Shown: in pieces, positions 23,394-33,195 of the stretch
How positions within the stretch are numbered: position 1 is the first letter of the stretch
Layout of the letters: every line of letters starts with the position of its first letter
Assembly (NCBI GenBank): GCA_001566295.1
Contig: KQ964246.1
Span: forward strand, 3,844,001-3,908,000
Direction of reading: 5' to 3'
DNA from: Microdochium bolleyi
Taxonomy: Eukaryota > Ascomycota > Sordariomycetes > Xylariales > Microdochiaceae
DNA: 64,000 bases
The notes under the pieces: model-generated
The model's input: the letters and a program-made list of their open reading frames with translations, nothing else
Told to the model about the DNA's origin: nothing
Databases searched by the model: none
Position numbers and translations under genes: made by a program

Positions 23394-24018
23394 GGTTGTG
23401 CGTGTGACGATGAAGTGAGAGAAGAAGGTCTCGGGATGGCGGGCGGTGGAGGACTCAGATCACTGCCTGACCTGAGGCAGAGCAAGGGCAATGTCGACAT
23501 CGAGGGGGCAGTCTCCGCGCCGTTGTTTCTCCGGTAACGGGTGGTGCAACCTCGAGCAAACGCGTGCGGACGTGAGTCGGCTTCGACGAGGCAGGAGCGA
23601 CTGCCTGTGCCACCGTCAGTGCGTTCTGCGGATCTACATGTGACAGAAGAACAGAACAGCAAACATTGGAGCCAAAATTGGAAAATTACAAACAAGGATA
23701 AGTCCTCTTGCTAGCATCACAAGCTAAGTATTGGTATTCAAGACCCACTCCAAGTCAGGAAGTCGTTTCATACAGAGCCTCAGAGAAACGATTTACTGTT
23801 CATGAAAGATTGTTCCTAATGAGCTCGTGAATGCCGTTACGTTCTTCCAAGAAAAACCAACCGAACTCATAATCTGTTTCTCTAAAGCGTATGTGTGTTG
23901 TTGCGTGCTACCGTCCATGTATCGTACCATGGGCGCAGAAAGACCGATTTGGATGAACATGGTAGTCCTGTGCAAGTCGGATCCCAGTACTCCTCACCGG
24001 AACTGTCCTGTTATACGA
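23394..24018. other. Spacer between BTB gene and its decayed copy
   Basis: This 625 bp stretch holds the promoter of the BTB gene. AT content rises after 23640. No gene is supported. Confidence 0.5.
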
Positions 24019-25180
24019 TTAAAAAGTGTCCACTCCAGTCTTCTTGGCCTGTGTAGCCATGTATTCCGTCTCAGCGGATGAAGCGGTGTACGTAAGGGCT
24101 ATAACTGTGGATTCGTCAAAATCCGTGTCGAACGGTCTGCAGTCGCGGTGCGAGTAATCGTCCGTATTACCAGTGGATGCGCTGTTGACGATCTCCTTGA
24201 AGCTCGATGAGCTGTGGCGAGTTCTGCGCAGTTTCGGCATTGGCCAAAGTTTGGCACGGATGAGCTCACGAAGGAGTGCACCTAGGATTCTATCCGTGCA
24301 GTTCTTGCGAGTGATCTCGTTTGCTGGCCCCGTTTGGCTGTAGTATCCGTGCCTTCGCTGTTACCGGCAGTTGCAGTAGCTGTTCTTCTTCTTCAGATCA
24401 GATCCCATCAGATCAGAAACAGCCGTCCTAACTGGTCCCACAAACGCAGCGATCTTTGTAGCACGACTTTGGACAATGTTTTCTGCTCAAGCTAATCAGG
24501 ATAAAGTCTCGCTGGTAGTGCTGCCCTCGACCAGCCTTTTAACTGGGGATGCAGATGTGAGGGTGTCGGGGCATGACGTGTCGATGTTCGCCAAACCAGC
24601 GTCTCCACTACTGCCTCGTAGCACTTCGGGTGACCGATCTGATAGTAGATCCATGCCAGCTTGTAGCATGTGTCGTCCTCATCTCAGGAAAACCTCCCGA
24701 GCTCGCTCACCCAAGAACTTGCCCAAGGTTGCAAAATCATAGCACAGTCGTACTTGTGCACTGCCACGAAGAAGGTGTAGACGATGTTGACGTCTTTGGG
24801 GGAGCCGAAGTCCGGCCCAAGCCGGAATAGAGTGTAGTTGCAATGTATCAAGTAGAACAGCTGTCGCATAGCGCCAATGTCGTCTTTGTATATTTCAACC
24901 TACGATTCGGCCTCTGCTTGTGCGGGTCTGGATTCTGTGAACGGCGTGAACATCACGCATGACGTCGAATACTGCGGAGCTGCGGGCCAAGGTACGCGAG
25001 CAGACCTGCAACTTGATGGATCGCGAGTCGTCATCTGTCTTACCGCGAAATACCTGTAGCCCCAGGTCGCCATGAGCATCGACAAATTCAATCGTTGGCT
25101 CTGCAGGGGTTGTCTTTGTGTTTCCGTAGCCGTCTGCTAGGCCCCCTATCGTGTTGCTTGTGCTTGCGCCGGAGAAGGTC
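24019..25180 (-). pseudogene. Decayed tandem paralogue of the BTB gene
   Basis: Translated on the minus strand, this stretch follows the intact BTB protein block by block. VDAHGDLGLQV and VCSRTLARSSAVF match its N-terminus. IHCNYTLF and VHKYDCAMILQPWASSW match the middle, and LAWIYYQIGHPKCYEAVV the helical part. TDRILGALLRELIRAKLWPM and QAKKTG match the C-terminal exon. It is broken by a frameshift near 24960 and by three in-frame stops: TAG 24902-24900, TGA 24686-24684 and TAA 24363-24361. No start codon is in place upstream of the first block. The intron position is conserved, but its donor reads GC instead of GT. The gene is therefore a pseudogene from tandem duplication, unless extra introns remove all the stops, which I consider unlikely. 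Confidence 0.85.
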
Positions 25181-25845
25181 TAGCCGAGTCGGGTGTGCCG
25201 CAAGAAGACCCAATACTCAACAAGTAAGTACGAGGGGAATCGAGAGCGAACATGAACCACAGTGATATCACGATGTAGTAAGCGGCTTTTATGGAGTCAC
25301 TCAGTGACTACTCAGTCGCGATCCGGTCTGGCTCAACTCCGGCTCAGATTCCGCGAGCAGGAAAACACGAGCTCAATGCCAATCCGAGACCTCCTACATT
25401 CGACCCGAAGCATGGATCGGTGAACCAGGGGCACCAGTCTTTTACAACTGACGATCTCTGCCGTTCCTGTTATCTCTCGAATATGGGCCGTGTCTGATCC
25501 TAGCTTGGTGATTGGAGAAATACTGGTTGTGGCTTGGCAGCTGAGGATTGATTGTCTATGAAGGGGACTATGTCTGGGATTAGGTCTTGGCACTCCAGTC
25601 GCGGCCCTGGGACTTGGCCCTTTCCATGACCTTGATCCACTGCTATGCATCATGGCATGGAGGTTGTCATAGCAGAGACGAAATAGATCGTTGAGACCTG
25701 GTGGCCTGTGCATGATGTACTGATTCAAGACCGGGGCTCGACAGGTATTTAAACTGGCGTGTGCCGGCAATCCATTTTGATTGTCGCGATACGGATACAA
25801 TTCGAAATCTCTTGGGACGCGTTGACTTCACAAGACGGAGGCATC
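25181..25845. other. Intergenic, no supported gene
   Basis: This 665 bp stretch between the BTB pseudogene and the SUR7/PalI-like gene shows only chance frames. The right end is the promoter of the membrane protein gene. Confidence 0.5.
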
Positions 25846-26892
25846 ATGGAGGAGAAATGGAAGCGTTGCTGGCTCTGGTTTTGGAATTTCGGTGAGGAAG
25901 CTCCCTGAGCACGACAGTCTTTGTCATTGGAGCCATAGCTATCTAACAAATGATCAATTAGCGAATTTGGTATTCGCAATCCTCATCCTAGCTAGTTGTC
26001 GAGACTCAACCTCGAGCACCTTCAGTCTATCCAATCCTTATCAGAGGATGATTGAGATGTTCGTTGGGGATGATTGCGTTAGCCTTGCCACGGGGATTAT
26101 TCCCGACGAATATCGCATCAGTCTGACAAGTAAGTTTGCATCTTCACATGGCCGCTACTGATCTATTGGCTAACCTCTCATCTTGCAATCTTTCCAGGCT
26201 CCTGTCGTGTTTTTGGCCATGAGGTCGCCTGCCACTCCCACTTCCCGCCAGCCCTAGACTGGGTTCGCCTGTTGGAAGCGGACATTGCAGCATCAGCAGA
26301 CAACGAGACCATCGCTGTCTGCACAGCGCCCTTCGCGACCGTGGATGGCCATTTTTCGACGACCAATGCAATGGCCGCGGTCATATTTGCGCTGCTTATA
26401 ATATCCACCATCTTGAGCACCGTGGTCATTGGTATCTCGCTCATATCCGGAAAGGCCTTCGGACGCTATGTGATGCTAGCGATAGGATTTGACATGGTGC
26501 TTCTGGTGGTGTGCATCGTGCTGTACGTGACCGTTGCGCAATACGCAATAGGGCCGTACACCCACACCGATACCGCGGCTGCCACGGGCGAGAGAGTGGA
26601 TGATCTGGCAATCCTAGGCATTGGGTTCTGGCTTCTCATTGCCGCACTCGCCGCGCGAGTAATTGGATATCCTGGCGTCATCTGGTTCCTTATGACACGC
26701 TTATTTCATCGATGCAATGGAGGCAGAACAGATCCTGCTGGCGGATTTGTCGAGGACTGGAGAGTGGCACGGCAGGACCATACCGCTCGTATGATGCAGG
26801 AAGACAATGAGAGAAGGGTCAGGCAGGGACAGAGAAGAGATCAAGAGACGCAAAGGCTGGAGAATGCGGCAAATCTATATTATCGGAATTAG
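25846..26892 (+). CDS. SUR7/PalI-like four-transmembrane protein
   Basis: This gene encodes a 302-residue plasma-membrane protein. I assembled it from three exons with introns 25892-25961 (branch CTAAC) and 26130-26197. The first exon supplies the N-terminal helix that would otherwise be missing (WLWFWNFANLVFAILILASC). A long extracellular loop follows with a Cys pair (CRVFGHEVACH), then three helices: about AMAAVIFALLIISTILSTVV, YVMLAIGFDMVLLVVCIVLY and LAILGIGFWLLIAALAARVI. The C-terminal tail is charged and helical (ARMMQEDNERRVRQGQRRDQ). This topology and the Cys pair match the SUR7/PalI superfamily of cortical or pH-sensing tetraspans. The overall similarity is weak, so the family call is moderate and the function open. 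Confidence 0.7.
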
Positions 26893-28271
26893 ATCAATCC
26901 TATGAGGTACACTTGGACTTCATGTCGTATGATGCGCCAAGATAATACAGGAAAGCCATAGCGAATGCCCTGTCGGCTGTCACGATGACAGCTATAATTA
27001 GCTAACATACAAACAACTTCACGATCTTCGCCGGTAGTAGTATTACTCTAGCCGAGGATATCCGGAAATTCATATCTACATACGTCCCCGACGTTACCCT
27101 CGCGAATATTAACACCATACTCAGCCTTTACCCAAAACCGAATTCTGAGCGGCCTCGGCAAGTAGTATCAATAATCTATTAGCCCAGTTCTTCTACACGT
27201 CACGTATCTTCAGGGACATTGTAATAAGATACCAGCCGACGTAGCTCGGGTAGCAGCTTACTACTGTCGACAGCGGTAACATATATCTATACGACTAGAA
27301 CCAGACGATCCTTGATCCCCGGCTATCGGCCGCTCATGGTGGCCGTGATGGCTACGTTTCAATCCCCGCTGCGCTTGGGCTGAAGACAATGGTTATCCTC
27401 ACCGCTCCGAGCGCTCCCTCGATCGCAAGCCGAACAAGAAGGATTTCAAGTACATTTCTAGTAACACTAACTCTCAGCCGATGGTTAATGCTGGCAGCTC
27501 AGTTAAATGATTTGAAGTGCTGGGATGACGCAGATCGTAAGTTGGCCAAAAGAACGGCAACTCGAGGCCGCGCGTAGTCAAGGGCCAGGTGGCAGCAATC
27601 TGTAGCACTGAGTAGGCATTCGTGAGTTTTCTGTGAGGCACTTTCAGTTGACCGATCAAATCAGAATTGCGATATTTACAGGTCAATAGTCTTGAGCATG
27701 AAAAAGGGTGTTATGAAATCAACATTCTGCAGCATATATTGTTACCCTTGCTGCTTGTGACATGATGGTCTTGGCCCAGCCTCCATCGCTTTCCTCGAGC
27801 CGCTATACTACATGTCACGACTAGGCTGGGTCGCTTTTCTTCAGCCACCCCGTCCCCTTCGAGAGAGAAGCTCTAGATTCTGCCGTGCCTAGATGGTTAC
27901 GTGCCCAGAGCCGCCCAGACAATCACTCACGGAGTGGCTTTGCGTTCGGGCGGAGCCTTCCTGCTGCGCAACACGTCCACGCGACTTCCTTCCTTCAGCT
28001 CCTTCAGCAAAGTACTTCGCGACTCAGAATCTTCACATCGTAGGATTGCTCAAGTCGGTAGGTGTACTTTCCCACAGTGCAAGATTGCTTGTCTTTGGCT
28101 TCTCTGTTTATTGATTCCCTCCGAAACATATCTCACTATTGTTCCCACATCGTCTCTCTCACTAATTTCATTTATTGACCTCGCAAGTCACAGCGCACCT
28201 TCCTTCAATACGCATATATCTTCTCTTCTCTGATTATAGCTCTGCACCATCCTTGCCACGCATCTCACCAG
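26893..28271. other. Intergenic, AT-rich and possibly mutated by RIP
   Basis: This 1.38 kb stretch has a part (about 26940-27700) rich in TA steps and stop codons in all frames, unlike the GC-rich flanks. It may be an old repeat altered by repeat-induced point mutation, but no transposon protein is recognisable. The last 400 bp are the leader of the F-box gene. Confidence 0.4.
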
Positions 28272-29329
28272 ATGATCACCATGACAGAGCAGCCTCCCAG
28301 CATGGCCTTGACACCGCTTACGCTGCATTACAGCTCCCATGGTGAGCCGAGATATATCATGATCACCGAACCCCAACGTGATGCCATCATAGCTGCATCA
28401 ACCTACCATCGTCGCGACTTTGCACGATCCATGGTCTCATTCACTGCTCGGTCTCACCACCGAGTCCGCAAGTCCATCACCAAAGTCTTCCCGCGGAAGA
28501 GCATAACCGGCATGGGTCTGTTTGATAATCTTCCACCTGAGATCAAGACCATGGTCTTCTTGGAGTGCGATATTCAGTCACTCTTCCAATTCCGACAAGT
28601 CAATCTCAGCTCCAGAGGCGCGGTGAATGCACTTTCCAAATACCGATGCGTGGTCAGACACGGGTTGGATCTTTACTGTGCCCTTCTCAAGACAGGCCTT
28701 GCCGCCGACATAACGCTGGCGGACTTCTACTCTGTGTTGACGACTAGAGACTGCGAAACCTGCGGCGACTTCGGCGGCTTCATGGCCATGCTCACTTGGA
28801 AGCGGAGCTGCTTCAAGTGCATCCTCTTTGCCCCTGAGAACCAAGGTGTCTGTGCGGCGCATGCACGCAAGCACTTCAAGCTATCTGGCGCCCAGGAAAG
28901 ACAGCTACGCACCTTCAAGAACCTCGCTGGCGACTACACATTGAGAGAATACGAATACACGTCCCGGTATCGCATCACCTCTGTCCTCGAAGCCGCCAAG
29001 ATTTCCGGCACGCAGCTACGAGATGCAGCATGGTCAAACACATGAAGTACAACTTCATGAGTGCCTGCGCGCTCCCGCACTACACGAGGAGGACTGCCAA
29101 GGTCGAGCACGGTCTCTCGTGCGCTGGCTGCGAGAAGATCCCCCAGCGCATGGCCGATTCTTATTATTTGCAGACCAAGCCGTGGATGGCTGAGCCCCGC
29201 AACAAGATCTACTCCCGGGAAGGCTTCCTGCAGCATTTTGAGCGGTGTGAGCTCGCTCAAAACCTTGCTGCAAGTATTCTTGCAGACATTCCAGCGGTTC
29301 CAGGCCCAGATTCCGTGGAGCGTGAGTGA
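28272..29329 (+). CDS. F-box protein
   Basis: This gene encodes a protein likely to act as a substrate adaptor of an SCF ubiquitin ligase. The F-box is at about residues 78-118 (GLFDNLPPEIKTMVFLECDI, then LFQFRQVNLSSRGAVNAL). The rest is the usual fungal F-box companion region with Cys pairs: CETCGDFGG, CFKCILF and SCAGCEK. A 62 bp intron at 28967-29028 (GTATCG to ATGCAG) joins YTSR to MVKHMKYNFMSACALPHY and gives a 331-residue protein. The skipped sequence (VLEAAKISGTQLRDAA) itself looks like a segment that related proteins keep, so a one-base frameshift around 29029-29045 is an alternative explanation. The family is clear; the exact join is not. Confidence 0.72.
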
Positions 29330-30034
29330 TCCCGGACATGCTGAGCAGACGTGTGGACGTCCAGACATAGCCTCAGCGGAGGAGAGCTGGCGATGTGCTA
29401 TCATATCCACAGAAGCAAGGGTTTGGGATATTCCAGACAAGCACACTGTTAACCAAGGCTGAAAGTGAGCATATTGCGCCCATTCTACGAGATCATATAC
29501 CTGAAGTAGCTCGCCATGCACTTTCTGCGAAGACTTCAATCAAATGACGACAAGCCTTGCCTTCAAGATCGCAACTAATACTATCCATTCATCTTCCAAG
29601 TGTCCGAGTGGCCCGTTGACCTGTGACTACCAAATCATAATCGAAGCAAGCTCGTGCTCGTTGTCATGCGTTGGTTTGTTGATGATACGCTTTTACAACA
29701 CAACGAGTACATAAACTTTCTCGATCGAGGTTTGTCTAGTGTCTTGGTGGAAAGCAAGCTTTTATACGAGACAGGCCTAGTAAACTCAACCTCTTCACGT
29801 TATTCGGCTTCCCTTCTCATTCGGGACACATGACAGCACAGAGAAAGTGTAGTTCTAGCCAAGTTGATATCAACAGACACCATGATTCGCGTGCATATAA
29901 AAGATGCATCGTGTCCTAGTTGAACTCATGAATATTTCTTACCTTAGGGGTATTGAGACTGTCTAAAGAACAGCGAACTACAATGGAAAATTCGTTTCCC
30001 AGCAAATACAGAAGTGGTATTGAAACCACTCCCT
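29330..30034. other. Convergent intergenic region, no supported gene
   Basis: This 705 bp stretch lies between the F-box gene and the amino-acid permease, tail to tail. It is AT-rich and has no clear feature. Confidence 0.5.
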
Positions 30035-31971
30035 CTACACCCAGGTCCTCAGCCGACTGACAAACTTCTCCCCCCGCGTCTTCTCCGAGTACGGCGTCGT
30101 GGCCTCCTCCTCCTCCTTCTCGCGCCGTATCGAGTCGAACTCGGTCTGCAGGTCCATGGCCTCGAGGCTGACGACCTTGGACCTGAGGAAGAGCTTGAAG
30201 AAGACGTACAGCACCGCGAAGATGCCGAGGTTGAGGTAGCACGTCAGGAAGCCCGCCGCGCTGAAGTTGCCCTCGACGAAGACGTCGAAGCCGGACGTGA
30301 GCAGGATGAGCACGACGCAGAAGAGCGTGACCATGGCGGTGTACGGCTGCCCGGGGCTGCGGTACGGTAGCTCCTTCCGGTCATAGCCTTGCGCCTTGAG
30401 CCCCGCGTAGAAGCGGAGGTATGTGACCTCGATCACGACCCAGCCGATCAGCCCGGACACGGTGGTGATGTTGACGAGCCACCCGAACACGACGGACGAG
30501 TCATTGCCGACGTTCAGGTACACGAGCGGCAGCAGCAGGCACGTGAGGCCGACGGCGTAGTGCGGCGTGCCGAAGCGGTTGCAGCGCTGCAGGATCTGTG
30601 GGGCGTGACCGTCACGGCTGAGGCCGTAGAGGGTGCGCGACGCGAAGAAGATGCACGACGAGCCGGCGCTGATGGCCGATGTGCATACGATGGCGTTGAT
30701 GATGGACGGGAGAACCTGCACGCCCGAGCGGACAAAGGCGATGACGAAGGGCGACTGGGCGGCCGTGCCGGTCTTGATGGAAAGCGAGGGGTCGTCGAAG
30801 CGGCTGCCCGATCATGTTAGTGGTCTGGCGCATGGCAAATTCCGAGTCGTTTCGACTTACACAATCAAGCCAACAATGAGAATGCTCAGGACGTAGAAGA
30901 TGAAGACTCGCAAGAATGTCTTCTTGGTTGCGGAAGGGATAATCTTGCGAGGGTTCCGGGTCTCGGAGCCAGAGATGGCGACAACCTGCACGTTTCCAAA
31001 GCTGAAGGCGGCAGTAAGGAGAACCTTCCAGAAGGCGAGAAAGCGGCCGGCCGAGCCCTCCAGGATGTACGAGTTGAATGCGCCGGGATCGTGCCAGTAG
31101 CGGCCGCCGATGAAATCGCCGTTGGGAGCGCCGCCGAGGTCGATGACGAGACCACCGATGATGAGGCCCACGATGAGCATGATCTTGAGAGAGGCGAAGA
31201 TGACTTCGGACTGGTTTGCCGGATGGGGTCAGCACATTTTGGATCATTTCGCTCAAATGGGATCTGGGAGAACACACTTCGCCAAACGCTCGGACATTCA
31301 GGAAGTTCAGCACCACAACAAAGACCGAGAAGACTGTGATCCAAACCACGGCAGGGATGCTGGTGTTCCAGAATTTGATAATGGTCGCTGCAGCACTCAT
31401 GTCGGTCGGCACCACGATGGCCATCGTGTACCCTGTGGGCAGAACAGCAATGGTCAGCAGCATTTCCAACAAGCCCTTAAACCCACGACTGCAACGACCA
31501 TGACAGTTGCCACTCACAGAAGTTCCAGCCAACGGCTGCACCGAGAGCAGGCTCGACAAAGGCAGTGGCATGGCGGATGAAGCCACCGGTCCTCGGCATA
31601 AACGTTGTGATCTCGCCCGTGGTGTACGAAACGCCGAGTGTGATGAAGCCCATGAAGGTGTACGCGAGCAGGGCACCGGCAGGCCCGGCAATGGAGAGCA
31701 CCTTTCCGGAACCGAGGAAGAGACCAGTACCCTGTATGGCACCTGTCAGTAGTCGTACCATAGTGGAACAGCCAAGCTACCACGAGCATCTGGATGAAGT
31801 GCTTTGACGTACAATCATGCCCGCAATGGCAATCATGTTAATGTGCCGGGAGCCCAGGTCGCGCTTGATCTGCTCCGGGGCCTCGGCCCGCACAGAGGCC
31901 TCGTCTCCGAGCTTGCCTTCCATGGCTGGGGAGGCGGTGGTGGTCGAGATGTCCTTTGGCTTCTGAGACAT
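30035..31971 (-). CDS. Amino-acid permease (APC superfamily, fungal AAT/YAT family)
   Basis: This gene encodes a 548-residue plasma-membrane proton:amino-acid symporter. Four introns (31812-31732, 31517-31433, 31277-31211, 30860-30804) are needed; the joined frame rebuilds the family signature RHINMIAIAGMIGTGLFLGSG of helix 1, then GWNFWYTMAIVVPTDMSAA, AFGESEVIFASLKI, and SGSETRNPRKIIPSATK (the conserved E-x-x-x-P-x-x-x-P region). About twelve hydrophobic helices are visible. The cytosolic N-terminus has possible ubiquitination lysines. The long charged C-terminus (LEAMDLQTEFDSIRREKEEEE) resembles dicarboxylic amino-acid permeases such as Dip5, but the substrate is not certain. It is divergent from a TIGR04076-like gene with several GATA sites between them. 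Confidence 0.93.
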
Positions 31972-32612
31972 GGCTGCTGACAGCCTGCTGTTGGATGCCA
32001 GAAACCACCGAGACTTGTTTGCAGTCGGTCGGATGTATTGCTGTTGGAGCTGGAGGCGAGGCCTGAGAACAAGGAAGATGGTGTCCACAGGAACTCCAAA
32101 GGGCCGGGGGACTGTGGTTCGCACAGGCAGGTTATGAATCCCAAAGCGCTGTGCTGCCCGTCTGGGTTGGGACATGGAGCAAAGAGTCACCCTGCCCGTC
32201 TGTCGGAAACGCCAGCCGTTGGGGCGTTGCAGGGCGCCGGCGCCGGCAGAGTTCGTCGCTATCGCCACCAATGACAGCGATCGGCAGTCCCCGACTCGGA
32301 CCCGGCTTATCAGCGCCCCACCCGTAGGACGCCGGTTCAGGGTCTTTGGACGCCGGGCGGAGGCTCGGCGATTGACCCTCGCGGCTGTCGACTCCAGATA
32401 TCAACTTCCGTGGTTCCGTCCCGTCCCTGATTACGAGCTGAGCCGCAGAGCCGAACAGATAGCCCAGAAGCGACCTAGCTACTATCTCTAGCCGCCGATT
32501 AGCAGACGGACATTGCGACAGGTCCGAGAGGCGAGTTTTCGACCAGCTCCAACTCAGCACACCATCATCTTCCCCTGGGTGGCTTAGGGACAACCAGGTC
32601 ATTGTTGCGACG
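31972..32612. promoter_or_regulatory. Divergent promoter with four GATA-type sites
   Basis: The 641 bp between the permease and the TIGR04076-like gene contain four HGATAR matches: reverse-strand sites at 32259-32264 (CTATCG), 32307-32312 (TTATCA) and 32482-32487 (CTATCT), and a forward site at 32457-32462 (AGATAG). Fungal permeases are commonly under nitrogen catabolite control by GATA factors (AreA/NIT2), so this is a plausible control region. The core is short and chance matches are possible. Confidence 0.45.
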
Positions 32613-33064
32613 ATGGAATTTCAAGCAGCACAAGGCGAGTCGTTCGAGCTTTACGACCTCCGCGTCGAGGTTGTCTGCCCCCCTGGCAAGCGGATCATGT
32701 GCGGCGCAAAGGAGGGCGACTACTTCACGCTCGAGGGCGAGATGCTGCGTCTCCCGCCTGGTCAGGGCATCAGCATATACAGTCTTTGTAGGTCACAACG
32801 ACCCTGAACCAGCCATAACGCGCATGGAGTAGGCGTCCAGCAGCATGGATTTACTGACTCGTGTACGTCCGTTCAGCATCTGTACTGCCACTGTTGCCAG
32901 CAAAGCAGCGCGTCACCTCGAGGAACGATTGGATGACTACCGATGCCCTTATCGCCTGCCCCGATCCTTGCTGCCCGTCTCAGCTCAAGATTGTGCGTAC
33001 AGGCGTCCGGACATTCAATCATTCAGCGACAACTCTTGTGCCCTTAAGCGGTAATAGCAAATAG
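32613..33064 (+). CDS. Small TIGR04076-like protein of unknown function
   Basis: This gene encodes a 120-residue soluble protein. One intron (32788-32876) joins ISIYSLS to SVLPLLPAKQR. The sequence follows the TIGR04076 family plan known mainly from bacteria: an N-terminal ELYDLRVEVV strand, a Cys/Gly-rich turn (CPPGKRIMCGAKEGDYFTLEG), then GISIYSL..VLPLLPAKQR, DWM and the conserved IACPDPCCPSQLKIVRTG block. Without the intron the conserved second half would be lost, which supports the model. I have no biochemical role for it. It is divergent from an amino-acid permease and followed closely by the 3' end of a zinc-cluster factor gene. Confidence 0.75.
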
Positions 33065-33195
33065 TAGTCCATGATCTGAATGGACCTTCAAACCAGATCA
33101 TCATATCAACTTTCACTCTGATTAAGCCCTGTAGGCTTTTCTGTGCCTTATTGGTCATCAGCCTTCTTCAAGCTGCCGTGTCCATTGTCAGAGAG

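Noticed and set aside
30612..31742. 376-codon frame on the minus strand in the permease gene
   Set aside because: It crosses several introns and gives no transmembrane pattern. The spliced model gives an intact permease.
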